DNA of 16,916 bases from an uncultured Flavobacterium sp. (GTDB lineage: Bacteria; Bacteroidota; Bacteroidia; Flavobacteriales; Flavobacteriaceae). The notes below the pieces were generated by a model. The model did no database searches. It saw only the letters and a list, made by a program, of their open reading frames with translations, and was not told the DNA's origin. Both the position numbers and the translations under genes were made by a program. Shown here in pieces: positions 1-7,504 of this stretch. The stretch spans positions 1-16,916 of the forward strand of contig CAMLFV010000037.1 of assembly GCA_946479395.1 (NCBI GenBank), in the 5' to 3' direction. Numbering within the stretch: the first letter of the stretch is position 1; every line of letters begins with the position of its first letter.

Positions 1-58
1 AGTTAGTTACTATTACAGCAGTACCTGCTGTAGCGTAATTGATCAATGCTAACTAACT
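1..58. repeat. nested inverted repeat / large stem-loop
   Basis: The outer arms AGTTAGTTA (1-9) and TAACTAACT (50-58) are perfect inverted repeats of 9 bases. Inside them ACAGCAG (15-21) and CTGCTGT (25-31) form a 7-base-pair stem with a 3-base loop. A second internal pairing, ATTAC (12-16) with GTAAT (35-39), competes with it. There is no T-run directly after the structure, so a simple terminator is unlikely. It begins exactly at the window edge and may be part of a larger element. It could be the end of an upstream transcript, a repeat or a protein-binding palindrome; the sequence does not decide. Confidence 0.5.
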
Positions 59-205
59 TTTGATCCGCATAACATAAAAATGATTAACGTGCTTTTTGAT
101 TATTACTATAAAAAATTTATTGTTGAAGGGAAAGTAGCGGATACCAGCATGGAACTATAATATGTTGGTAAGAATTTTGTATCATGATTAACCACAGGTT
201 AAATT

Positions 206-766
206 ATGAAAAAAATTTTTGTTGTTTTTATTTTATTATTTATGATGTCTTGTAACAGGAAGCCACAAGACGCATCTGAACAATATTTTGACGGTATTAA
301 AAGTGAAGTTACTGATAAATTTGGAGTTAACAGTTACTTTGCGGGTTTAACGGTTACCGAAAGTGCCCAAGGAACTGTTATAAGTGTGCTTCATTGCAGT
401 AATCCACAGAATTTAGAAACCAATTGTTATGTTTATGCAAACGGTGTGTGGAAAGAAATGTACAAACAACCTTTAAAGGCTTTACCAAATATTAAACCTG
501 AAAATTTTCTGTTTAAGTTAGATGAAAAGATTGATTCTTACACTTTGTCGAAAGTAGTTAAAAGTGCCCAAAAAGATATTAGAGACCGAATTCATGTAAA
601 CGATTTAAAATTGTATCAAATGGCAGTGCGTCCGCCTAAATCGGGCGATGTATCATCTATGCACTATCAGGTAACAATAAAATCTGATTCTTTGCAACGC
701 GATTTTTACTATCGCTACAATATCGACGGAACTTTGTACGATGCCGAACTAAACAATACCGAATAA
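206..766 (+). CDS. putative lipoprotein, unknown function
   Basis: A 186-residue protein with a short basic start, a hydrophobic stretch at about residues 5-14 and a lipobox-like FMMSC with Cys at residue 16, so it is probably lipid-anchored after signal peptidase II cleavage. The mature part is soluble, rich in charged residues and Asn, with two further Cys at about residues 64 and 73. I recognise no domain. A YRYNIDGTLYDAEL-like end suggests a small beta-rich fold, but that is inference. It stands alone: the next gene on this strand starts about 300 bases later. The start at 206 is chosen because the signal peptide begins there. Confidence 0.75.
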   Translation: MKKIFVVFILLFMMSCNRKPQDASEQYFDGIKSEVTDKFGVNSYFAGLTVTESAQGTVISVLHCSNPQNLETNCYVYANGVWKEMYKQPLKALPNIKPENFLFKLDEKIDSYTLSKVVKSAQKDIRDRIHVNDLKLYQMAVRPPKSGDVSSMHYQVTIKSDSLQRDFYYRYNIDGTLYDAELNNTE

Positions 767-1068
767 AAACGTCACTTAACAAACTAATTATCATCCTAAA
801 AAATTAAGCTTAACAATTGCATTAAAAATTGATGTTTAAAACACACAAATAAACCATAAATTAAATATTTTGTATATTTGTATTCTAAAAACAAATGATT
901 TAAAAAAAAAATAAATGTATCTTTTAACAAAATAAATGAGCGTAACTACCGTTTATCGTGCGGAGCAATTTTTTTTGGATCTTTGATGTGCATTTAAATT
1001 TTAGACAAAATTTTTAAGGCACTCAATAACAATTATAATATATTTGTGAACTTTTTATAACTAATCTT
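767..1068. other. intergenic region with tandem promoter-like boxes
   Basis: This is about 300 AT-rich bases between the lipoprotein and MarR genes. It holds two exact TATATTTG boxes (873-880 and 1039-1046) that match the Bacteroidetes -7 consensus. Between them lies a 16-codon reading frame (936-986) that could be a leader peptide but may be chance. I see no clear -33 TTTG element at the right spacing for either box, and no convincing terminator for the lipoprotein gene. Confidence 0.4.
1039..1046 (+). promoter_or_regulatory. TAnnTTTG -7 promoter box for the MarR-family gene
   Basis: TATATTTG is an exact match to the Bacteroidetes primary sigma factor -7 consensus. It lies 22 bases before the ATG at 1069, which would give a very short 5' leader. 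The upstream -33 element is not obvious. An identical box sits at 873-880 and may drive a longer transcript. Confidence 0.5.
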
Positions 1069-1758
1069 ATGAAGTACGGACTTGTAAAGAAGACAGTAGA
1101 TTTAGTGGAACAGTTTGAACAGGCAAACATAAACAACGATTATCCTGATACTGTTTCGGGCTTTAAAAGATGGATCGCTGATCATCAGCTTAAATCAACC
1201 TATACAGCTATCCCACAGTGGGAAGGTAAAGATAAAGGAAGGAGTCCTGAAAGTGTTATTAGTACCTTGTTGGTTCACATGAACAGGTTTGCTAAAAGTT
1301 ATTCGCGTGCCGCTATCGCAGGATCGGAATTTTCTACGCAAGAAGATTTCATCTACCTGATCAATTTAAAAGCGTTCGGTGAAATGACCAAGATGGATCT
1401 TATTAAAAAAAATGTGCATGAAAAATCTGCCGGTATATTGATTATAAGCCGCTTAATTAATAACGGATGGGTTGTTCAGGAAGATTCAACTACCGATAAG
1501 CGTACCAAGATCATAAAGATTACCGACAAAGGAATTGAAGTTTTAGATCAACAAATGGACAAAATTCGTGAGGCTACCAAAATAGTTTGTGGCGATTTAA
1601 GCGAAACTGAAAAAATGCAGCTGATTAATCTGCTTAACAAACTTAACGACTTCCACATTCCTATCTACAACAATAATAACAACGTAGAAAAACTGTTGGA
1701 AGAAGCTACAAGTTTTAAAACGCAGCGCGAATACAGTTTATCAGAAAACGAGAAGTAG
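1069..1758 (+). CDS. MarR-family winged-helix transcriptional regulator
   Basis: A 229-residue cytoplasmic DNA-binding protein. The winged-helix core is at about residues 95-165: a helix-turn-helix at about 105-132 (TKMDLIKKNVHEKSAG then IISRLINNGW) followed by a wing with DSTTDKRTKIIKIT at 139-152, typical of MarR proteins. A helical dimerisation segment follows at about 165-195, and there is a run of five Asn at about 200-204. It is longer than the usual 140-160 residue MarR protein because of about 70 extra N-terminal residues. A TATATTTG box just upstream supports this start. The ligand and targets are unknown. The TspO-like gene downstream, 102 bases away on the same strand, is one candidate target. 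Confidence 0.85.
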   Translation: MKYGLVKKTVDLVEQFEQANINNDYPDTVSGFKRWIADHQLKSTYTAIPQWEGKDKGRSPESVISTLLVHMNRFAKSYSRAAIAGSEFSTQEDFIYLINLKAFGEMTKMDLIKKNVHEKSAGILIISRLINNGWVVQEDSTTDKRTKIIKITDKGIEVLDQQMDKIREATKIVCGDLSETEKMQLINLLNKLNDFHIPIYNNNNNVEKLLEEATSFKTQREYSLSENEK

Positions 1759-1860
1759 TACCAAATAATGCAAGTTTTAAGAACCAACTATTGTAAAGAA
1801 TTAATTCGGGAAATTAAAGTGTATCAATAAAGGACCGCAGCTTATAACCTCATCATTAAA

Positions 1861-2643
1861 ATGCAAAAATCAACTATACTGTACATAAATTTTGCTTCGC
1901 TCATTACCACTATACTTGTAAATTATCTTTTAAATTCAAGAATAATTAATGGTAATACAGTTAAAACTGTTTCTGACCGATACGAAAATATGTTTACACC
2001 TGCCGATTATGCATTTGGGATTTGGGGAGTTATTTATTTATTGCTTACCACCCATTTTATTTACTGTTTTTTCCTGTTAAAAAAGAATAGCGGTGAAGCC
2101 CAAATTATTAATAAGGTTGGATTATTATTTGCCGTTACCAGTTTAATAAATTGCTTGTGGATCTATTTTTGGTTGAACGATTTTATTGGCATCTGTTTAT
2201 TGCTTATGATTGCTTTACTGTATGTATTAACCACCATGCTTACGAGAATTACACCCAAAAAAGAGCCTACCACGTTAACACAACTAATTACAACGACACC
2301 TTTTACACTGTATGGCGGATGGGTTTGTGTGGCTATGATAGCTAATGCCGCAGCATTTCTGGTAAAATTAGGATGGAAACACACCTTGGAAGATGAATTA
2401 TGGACTATTTTACTGATTATTATTGCCGGTTTTATAAATATTTTGCTTAGCTGGAGGTACAGAGCGGTTGCTTTTGGACTTGCAGGTGCCTGGGGATTAA
2501 GTGCAGTTGCTTTAAATAATTTAGATAACAACTACACTGTTTCTGTTGTTGGCATACTTACTGCCACAGCAATTTTAAGCACCTGCTTTTATATTGGCAC
2601 ACGAAAATTAACTTCTAAACAATCTGCTTTAGAAACCAGCTAA
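1861..2643 (+). CDS. TspO/MBR-related multi-pass membrane protein
   Basis: A 260-residue integral membrane protein with about seven hydrophobic segments. The signature FTPADYAFGIWGVIYLL at about residues 46-62 resembles the first conserved block of TspO/MBR (tryptophan-rich sensory) proteins. Further aromatic-rich helices follow, such as NCLWIYFWLND and LYGGWVCVAMIANAAAF. TspO proteins bind porphyrins and other hydrophobic ligands and are linked to stress responses. This protein is larger than the classic form of about 160 residues, so it belongs to an extended relative of the family and its ligand cannot be inferred. It follows the MarR-type gene by 102 bases and may be co-transcribed with it. 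It converges with egtB, whose stop lies 32 bases away. Confidence 0.65.
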   Translation: MQKSTILYINFASLITTILVNYLLNSRIINGNTVKTVSDRYENMFTPADYAFGIWGVIYLLLTTHFIYCFFLLKKNSGEAQIINKVGLLFAVTSLINCLWIYFWLNDFIGICLLLMIALLYVLTTMLTRITPKKEPTTLTQLITTTPFTLYGGWVCVAMIANAAAFLVKLGWKHTLEDELWTILLIIIAGFINILLSWRYRAVAFGLAGAWGLSAVALNNLDNNYTVSVVGILTATAILSTCFYIGTRKLTSKQSALETS

Positions 2644-2674
2644 TTGTTCAATAACTTTTAAACAGATAAAAAAA

Positions 2675-3862
2675 TTATCTTGCAAGGCGAATGCCGGTAA
2701 ATTGCCATTTTAGGTGTGTTTGAAAAAAGTTTCGATAGGTTCTTCGGCTGTGACCAATTGGGGTTGCTACAGATGCGCCCTTTAACACCATTTGGTTTAC
2801 CATGAATTTACCGTTATATTCGCCAACCGCACCGGGTTCTTTTTTATATCCGGGATAGGGAAGATAGGCCGAATTTGTCCACTCCCACCTTCTGCCCCAA
2901 TTAAAATATTCAGATGCTGTTTCCCACTCCGCTTCGGTAGGCAGTCGCATTCCTTTCCATGCCGCAAAAGCAGACGCTTCAAAGAAATTAACGTGACATA
3001 CATCATAATTCCAATCTATATCGGTAAGTCCCGAAAAATCATAATGCATCCATTTACCATCGATAAAATACCAATACATAGGCGCTTTTACTTGCTGTTG
3101 CTTTACCCATTCCCAACCTTCGGAATGCCAATATCTAAAATCACTGTATCCGCCGGCTTCCATAAATTGCAGGTATTCGGCATTAGTAACCAAGCGGTCT
3201 GCAATTTCAAAATCATTCAAAAAAACCTTATGTCTTCCCAACTCATTATCAAAACAAAAATCTGAACCGTTAAAGCCAATCTCGTATATTCCTTCTTTAA
3301 CAGCAATCATTTTAACCGCTTTAGCATCAGCATATTTTGGTGTACCATTCTCTTTATAACCCGGAAACAACGGGTTGTGACCCAATATATATTTAATATC
3401 TGTAAGTAACAATTCCTGATGCTGCTGTTCGTGATTCAATCCCAATTGTAACAAAGGTTCAATAGCTGCAGTGTAAGAATTTCCAGTGAGGTAGCGGTTC
3501 ATGTTATCATCTACATACTTTCTGTATTGATATACTTCAGCAACCGAAGGTCTGCTTAAATTGCCGCGATCGGTTCGAATAACCCTTGCCCCAACCGTTT
3601 CATAATAACTGTTGAAAACAAAATTAAACTGCGGATTGAACAATTGATATCCCGGTAAATGAGGCAACAGTATAAACGTTTCAAAAAACCAGGTAGTATG
3701 TCCTAGATGCCATTTTGGCGGACTAACATCTTCAATAGGCTGAACCACGTAATCTTCGGTTGCAAGCGGTTTACAAATTTCTTCTGAATGCTTACGGATT
3801 TGTACATATTTTTCTGCCAAATCCTGATTTTTGTTGGTATTGATATAAATAGTGTTGTTCAT
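2675..3862 (-). CDS. egtB: EgtB, hercynine oxygenase (ergothioneine C-S bond formation)
   Basis: A 395-residue non-haem iron enzyme that uses oxygen to join a thiol (gamma-glutamylcysteine or cysteine, depending on type) to hercynine as a sulfoxide. The N-terminal DinB-like domain has the family metal ligands: WHLGH with His55, and HEQQHQE at 144-150 giving His144 and His148. The C-terminal formylglycine-generating-enzyme-like domain (about 185-395) has RLPTEAEWE and ends in the typical GHSRRTYRNFF and FTGIRLAR blocks. The length is normal for EgtB. There is no C-terminal methyltransferase, which argues against the ovothiol enzyme OvoA. It lies 10 bases after egtD on the same strand, so the two form an operon. 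Substrate type (Cys or gamma-Glu-Cys) cannot be read directly. Confidence 0.93.
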   Translation of the reverse strand: MNNTIYINTNKNQDLAEKYVQIRKHSEEICKPLATEDYVVQPIEDVSPPKWHLGHTTWFFETFILLPHLPGYQLFNPQFNFVFNSYYETVGARVIRTDRGNLSRPSVAEVYQYRKYVDDNMNRYLTGNSYTAAIEPLLQLGLNHEQQHQELLLTDIKYILGHNPLFPGYKENGTPKYADAKAVKMIAVKEGIYEIGFNGSDFCFDNELGRHKVFLNDFEIADRLVTNAEYLQFMEAGGYSDFRYWHSEGWEWVKQQQVKAPMYWYFIDGKWMHYDFSGLTDIDWNYDVCHVNFFEASAFAAWKGMRLPTEAEWETASEYFNWGRRWEWTNSAYLPYPGYKKEPGAVGEYNGKFMVNQMVLKGASVATPIGHSRRTYRNFFQTHLKWQFTGIRLAR

Positions 3863-3872
3863 TTTAAATAGT

Positions 3873-4850
3873 TTAAACAGCCTGCCATACAGAATCTACA
3901 AACCAATTCTTTGTATCTGCAATTTGACCAATTATTTTAAAACCTGATTTAGATGCAAGAGCATCGATATCTTTTTGTTCGTACTTTTGCGAAATTTCCA
4001 TATCAATCAGTTCATTTTCATTAAACAAAAACTGATGTTCGCCGACATTTACAGTCTGATTTACCAAACTTACCAAATAACTTTTGCAAGCGCCCGAAAT
4101 TGGATCATAGTTTTGATAATGTTGAAATTTAGATAGATCAAAATCAGCATCCAATTCCCTATTAATACGTGCCAGCAAGTTCAGGTTAAAAGAAGCGGTT
4201 AGTCCGCGCGCATCGTTATAAGCATTTAATATGGTATGGGGATTTTTCTTCAAGTCAAAACCTGTGATCAGCAAATCGCCTTTGTTCAGTTTACTGCACA
4301 GTTCCATACAAAAGCGATATGCTTCGGTAACATCCATATTTCCTATATTTCCACCTAAAAACAAGAGTACCTTTCTTCTATCAGAGCCATCCATTGCATG
4401 CTGTAACATCTTAAAATAATCGCCTTCTAACAATTTAATATCCAGATCGGGAAGCTCTGCTTTCAGGTTTCTATTTAAAACAGACAAAATATTTCCTGAA
4501 ATATCAATAGGCATATAAGTAAAATTTATTTTTGCGGCTGTAAGGTATTTTAAAAGATAAGTAGATTTTAAAGCATCACCCGCACCTAACTCTATAAGAT
4601 CAAAAGGATTTCCGTCGATCATATACTCTGAAAGTTCAGATGTTTTGTTTTTAAAAATGTCCATTTCGCAGTCCGTAAGATAATATTCGGGCATTTCCAT
4701 GATTTTTTGGAACAGTTTATCGCCCTTTTCATCATAAAAATATTTGGAGTGTAATTTTTTTTGCGGTTTACTTAAGCCAGTGATCACATCATTTAAAAAT
4801 ATGTCCTGATCTTTTTTGTTTATAATACTTTTTTGCAGAATTGAATCCAT
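3873..4850 (-). CDS. egtD: EgtD, L-histidine N-alpha-methyltransferase
   Basis: A 325-residue SAM-dependent enzyme that trimethylates the alpha-amino group of histidine to hercynine, the first step of ergothioneine synthesis. Family marks are the N-terminal SKYFYDEKGDKLF followed by PEYYLTDCE (about 35-62), the SAM-binding motif LIELGAGDALKSTYLL (85-100) and LFLGGNIGNM (about 163-172), matching the FxGSxIGN block of the family. The length is full. It is the first gene of a two-gene operon with egtB. Upstream, TAGTTGTG on this strand (plus 4870-4877) is a 7-of-8 match to a Bacteroidetes -7 box and could be its promoter, which is weak evidence. Confidence 0.93.
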   Translation of the reverse strand: MDSILQKSIINKKDQDIFLNDVITGLSKPQKKLHSKYFYDEKGDKLFQKIMEMPEYYLTDCEMDIFKNKTSELSEYMIDGNPFDLIELGAGDALKSTYLLKYLTAAKINFTYMPIDISGNILSVLNRNLKAELPDLDIKLLEGDYFKMLQHAMDGSDRRKVLLFLGGNIGNMDVTEAYRFCMELCSKLNKGDLLITGFDLKKNPHTILNAYNDARGLTASFNLNLLARINRELDADFDLSKFQHYQNYDPISGACKSYLVSLVNQTVNVGEHQFLFNENELIDMEISQKYEQKDIDALASKSGFKIIGQIADTKNWFVDSVWQAV

Positions 4851-5249
4851 AGTTTTTTATTATTTAAACCACAACTACCCTGCCAGCTATCTTAAAACAT
4901 CTTTTGAACGTTTGATTAAACGAAATTAAATAATTAAAAAGATGTAATTATAGTAAACACAACGCTTGTGACCCAATTGATTTATTAACTATTTAAAATT
5001 AAATTTTCTATGCTACTGTATAGAAATTCCTCGTTGCGGGGAAGTTATCGCAGCAACAAAAAAGATTTATCCAAGTTGAAATTTTAATCATTGAGAATGT
5101 TTTATTTAGCAAAAAAAATAGAATACTTATAACCAACTACTTATAATTAAAATTTTAAAAAAGAATATTTATATATTTTAATCTGCTTTAAATTTAAGGA
5201 ATGGCATTATGTATGATTAACTGTAATGCACAAATACATCATTAATATT
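4851..5249. other. intergenic region between egtD and a membrane mini-protein
   Basis: About 400 very AT-rich bases separate divergent genes and should hold the egtD promoter and the promoter for the 5250-5581 pair. The only GC-rich patch is at 5027-5057. There TTCCTC (5027-5032) pairs with GGGGAA (5038-5043), and GTTGC (5033-5037) could alternatively pair with GCAAC (5053-5057). No tRNA or known RNA family was recognised, and no full coding region is visible. Confidence 0.4.
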
Positions 5250-5336
5250 ATGAGTAAGAAATTAAATATACAGTTTTTAGCCGTTGTACTTTTGGTAACC
5301 GGAGCTTTATCGTTAATCATTTACGCAGGCATTTAA
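5250..5336 (+). CDS. 28-residue single-pass membrane peptide (hypothetical)
   Basis: The frame runs ATG to TAA and encodes MSKKL followed by a hydrophobic stretch at about residues 8-27 ending in IIYAGI. A positive start plus one transmembrane helix is a common layout for real mini-proteins. It lies 53 bases before the cold-shock gene and may share its transcript. A similar layout occurs at 11212-11337. No family is recognised. Its reality rests on the amino-acid pattern only. Confidence 0.5.
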   Translation: MSKKLNIQFLAVVLLVTGALSLIIYAGI

Positions 5337-5389
5337 ACTTAAACAAACCAATTTGTAGTACTAAATAAAATCATATTAAATTTAACAAA

Positions 5390-5581
5390 ATGAAAGAGGG
5401 AAGAATAAAATTTTTTAACGAATCAAAGGGATTCGGATTCATCGCAAACACAAACGGTAACGAAGATGTATTTGTCCATGCAACAGGACTAATTGATCAG
5501 GTAGCTCAAAATGATGAGGTTACTTTTGACATTGAGCGTGGTAAAAAAGGTTTTGTTGCTGTGAATGTGAAAAGAAGATAA
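5390..5581 (+). CDS. cspA: CspA-type cold-shock-domain protein
   Basis: A 63-residue single-domain OB-fold protein that binds single-stranded RNA and DNA and acts as an RNA chaperone. RNP1 is KGFGFI at residues 13-18 and RNP2 is VFVHAT at 27-32, where HFS or HFT is more usual. The N-terminal GRIKFFNESKGFGFI block and the C-terminal GKKGFVAVNVKRR tail are typical. Length is normal. It is preceded by a 53-base AT-rich leader and followed by a strong hairpin at 5639-5668. Although named for cold shock, such proteins in Bacteroidetes may be constitutive or induced by other stresses; the sequence does not say which. Confidence 0.93.
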   Translation: MKEGRIKFFNESKGFGFIANTNGNEDVFVHATGLIDQVAQNDEVTFDIERGKKGFVAVNVKRR

Positions 5582-5638
5582 TATAATTTGTAAGCATTTA
5601 TATAAATAGGAGTTGATATTATTTCTACGAATTTTCAG

Positions 5639-5668
5639 TGCCTCCAGAAGTTTTACTTCTTGGGGGCA
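5639..5668 (+). terminator. hairpin after the cold-shock gene
   Basis: TGCCTCCAGAAG (5639-5650) pairs with CTTCTTGGGGGCA (5656-5668) around a short TTTTA loop, with one G-U pair and a one-base bulge. It is the only GC-rich segment in the area and starts 57 bases after the cspA stop. The downstream sequence is AT-rich but lacks an immediate T-run, so it may be a 3' stabilising structure as well as, or instead of, a terminator. Confidence 0.55.
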
Positions 5669-5751
5669 ATTGCATTATATTTGAATTTTTATTATCTTAA
5701 ATATTGAATTTATAAGAATTTCATCAATAATTCTTTGCAAAAATAAAGTAA

Positions 5752-5781
5752 AAAAACCATCCTTACTATAGAATGGTTTTT
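5752..5781 (-). terminator. rho-independent terminator, probably bidirectional
   Basis: AAAAACCAT (5752-5760) pairs with ATGGTTTTT (5773-5781). Read on the minus strand the stem is followed by a run of seven T, and it sits 25 bases past the stop of the DUF892 gene, so it should end that operon. On the plus strand a shorter T-run also follows, so it could back up termination of cspA. Confidence 0.75.
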
Positions 5782-5806
5782 ATAGAAAATTTAAATACTG
5801 TAAATA

Positions 5807-6370
5807 TTAATTTTCTTCAACCGCATCAAAATTAATATCATTATAAGCTGCCTTGGTAAGTGTTACATCGGCATCTTTTTCTTCGTTTAAGGTTTCTTCC
5901 AACAATGAAGCTACTTTATCTTCACCTAACGTTTTGGCAAAAGCAACCAATGTTCCGTACGATGCAATTTCGTAATGTTCGATTTTTTGAGAAGCAGAAA
6001 TTATGGCAGCATCACGCACAGGTCCTGGTTCTGTTTCTTCCAAAATACCTTCACCCTCTTTAATCAAACCTTCCATAGCATCGCATTTCTTACCACGGTC
6101 TGATTCGCCTAAAATATCAAACACTTCCTTTAAACGTTCCACTTGTTTTTCAGTAACGGTTACGTGCTTTTCAATTGCTTTTTTAAGCTTGATACTACTG
6201 CTGTTATTCGCCATTTTAGGCAATGCTTTTAAAAGTGCCCGTTCGGCATAAATAATATCTTTTAGTTCGTCTATAAACAATTCCCTTAATCCTTCTGCGG
6301 CAGAACCTTTCGGTTTAACCATCGTTCCGTTTTCTGATTTTCCTGTGTCTTTGTTTTGTGCATTTTTCAT
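5807..6370 (-). CDS. YciF-like ferritin-fold protein (DUF892), copy 1
   Basis: A 187-residue helical protein of the YciE/YciF (DUF892) family, a ferritin-like four-helix bundle linked to general stress in enterobacteria. The family block LRELFIDELKDIIYAERALLKALPKM is at about residues 28-53, and GPVRDAAIISASQKIEHYE is at about 117-135. Acidic and His residues in YAERAL, KIEHYE and EEKDAD are in the places expected of di-metal ligands. The first 25 residues are a low-complexity polar tail. It is the last gene of a minus-strand cluster, 47 bases after the DCC gene, and is followed by a terminator. A paralogue lies at 10402-10974. Biochemical function is not established for the family. Confidence 0.88.
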   Translation of the reverse strand: MKNAQNKDTGKSENGTMVKPKGSAAEGLRELFIDELKDIIYAERALLKALPKMANNSSSIKLKKAIEKHVTVTEKQVERLKEVFDILGESDRGKKCDAMEGLIKEGEGILEETEPGPVRDAAIISASQKIEHYEIASYGTLVAFAKTLGEDKVASLLEETLNEEKDADVTLTKAAYNDINFDAVEEN

Positions 6371-6417
6371 AACTCTATTCTTTTTAATTTAACAATATTA
6401 TATTCAATTTTAAAAAC

Positions 6418-6816
6418 TTAATCAATAAACATTTTCCGTTGTTCCTTGGTTGGCAGGGGACAATTACCAGAAGCCAGTTTACGGCGGTTTTTGGCAATTA
6501 AATCATATATTTTATCGCGAAGAAATTTTGGAACAATCTTAAACACAACAGCCAATTTATACCAACTTCCTAACAACCTGCAAATCTTGATAACTGCATT
6601 AGATTTATCGTGGACTTCTCCGTTTGGTTCTATAAGATACAAGGTATTAAACCTTTTTAGCGGCAACTTTTTATCTGTAAGGAAATTTTGACCGAAGTTT
6701 CCCTGTAATGATGCAAAGTTGAAAATACCTTTATGGTCGTTTTGCATTACCCAGTTTACCCAGAAATTACAAAACCCGCATTCGCCGTCGTACAATAATA
6801 TATAGGTTTCTTTCAT
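6418..6816 (-). CDS. DCC-family thiol-disulfide oxidoreductase-like protein (DUF393)
   Basis: A 132-residue protein with the family signature YDGECGFCNFWVNW at residues 9-22, giving the DxxCxxC motif with Cys13 and Cys16. Family members have a thioredoxin-like fold and are predicted redox proteins with no well-defined substrate. A second segment with RFNTLYLIEPNGE and KSNAVIKICRLLG (about 55-85) matches the family pattern. Its start overlaps the stop of the 215-residue gene upstream by four bases (ATGA), implying translational coupling and a joint function. Confidence 0.85.
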   Translation of the reverse strand: MKETYILLYDGECGFCNFWVNWVMQNDHKGIFNFASLQGNFGQNFLTDKKLPLKRFNTLYLIEPNGEVHDKSNAVIKICRLLGSWYKLAVVFKIVPKFLRDKIYDLIAKNRRKLASGNCPLPTKEQRKMFID

Positions 6817-7460
6817 AATATTTTTTCATTATAGTTCAATAATCCGTGTGCAAGCGATTTCCACTGCACTTTACTCACACCCACAATTCCCAACGCAGCA
6901 AAAACCATATTCCGAAGTTTCTTTGTTGTTTTTGATACCTTAAAATTCGGAACTTCGTTTCTTCCATGAACCGACAAATTGATTCTGGTATCATCACGGT
7001 ACAACACAAACGTGTTTGATGCTTCTGCAGTAAAAAAATGATCAATTTCCGTTCCCGGTTTTGTAGGGTTATGTGCAGGTATCAACTGCATAACTAGTGC
7101 ATCATCAAAAAAATCAGGCACCTTAAAAATGCGGTGTACACGTACGTAATCATGCCGTGCCGATATAATTTTTTGTAATCTGGAAAACCGAACTTTCATG
7201 AAACAATCTTCGGTTACCAATCCTTCCAAATTATTGCCGTTATTGTCCAACAATATAAAATCGGCGTTGGTCAGCGTGGCATAATGCGCCCAATTGTTCA
7301 CATCTAGTAAGCGGTGTTTAATACTTTTATAAGCAATATCCGGATTATTCAGTTCCTTAATTTCCAAAGTGCTGTATGTATCGCTGCACTTCCCTACTTT
7401 CTGTATTGGAATTTGCTTTTTCAATTGTTCCGGAATCTTGTTAAACTCGTCATTATTCAT
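6813..7460 (-). CDS. conserved-looking protein of unknown function, 215 residues
   Basis: I do not recognise this protein. It has no signal peptide or membrane helix and looks cytoplasmic. It starts with a lysine-rich segment, has a run of hydrophobic-polar alternation at about 60-130 (DFILLDNNG, VRVHRIFKVPDFFDDALVMQL), an acidic-His patch GTEIDHFFTAEASNTFVLYRDD at about 136-157 that suggests a beta-barrel or lipocalin-like core, and a basic C-terminus. Its 3' end overlaps the DCC gene by four bases, so the two are coupled. It lies 44 bases after a 52-residue gene. A possible ligand-binding role feeding the redox partner is inference only. Confidence 0.75.
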   Translation of the reverse strand: MNNDEFNKIPEQLKKQIPIQKVGKCSDTYSTLEIKELNNPDIAYKSIKHRLLDVNNWAHYATLTNADFILLDNNGNNLEGLVTEDCFMKVRFSRLQKIISARHDYVRVHRIFKVPDFFDDALVMQLIPAHNPTKPGTEIDHFFTAEASNTFVLYRDDTRINLSVHGRNEVPNFKVSKTTKKLRNMVFAALGIVGVSKVQWKSLAHGLLNYNEKIL

Positions 7461-7504
7461 AAGCTAAGTATTTTGGTTATTTATCATCAAATCTCGCTCG
7501 ATGC

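Noticed and set aside
80..160. 26-codon frame before the lipoprotein gene
   Set aside because: Short, no recognisable pattern and no promoter box; AT-rich context makes chance likely.
2664..2680. Small hairpin AGATAA/TTATCT between the TspO-like and egtB genes
   Set aside because: The stem is six AT-rich base pairs and overlaps the egtB stop codon; too weak to call a terminator.
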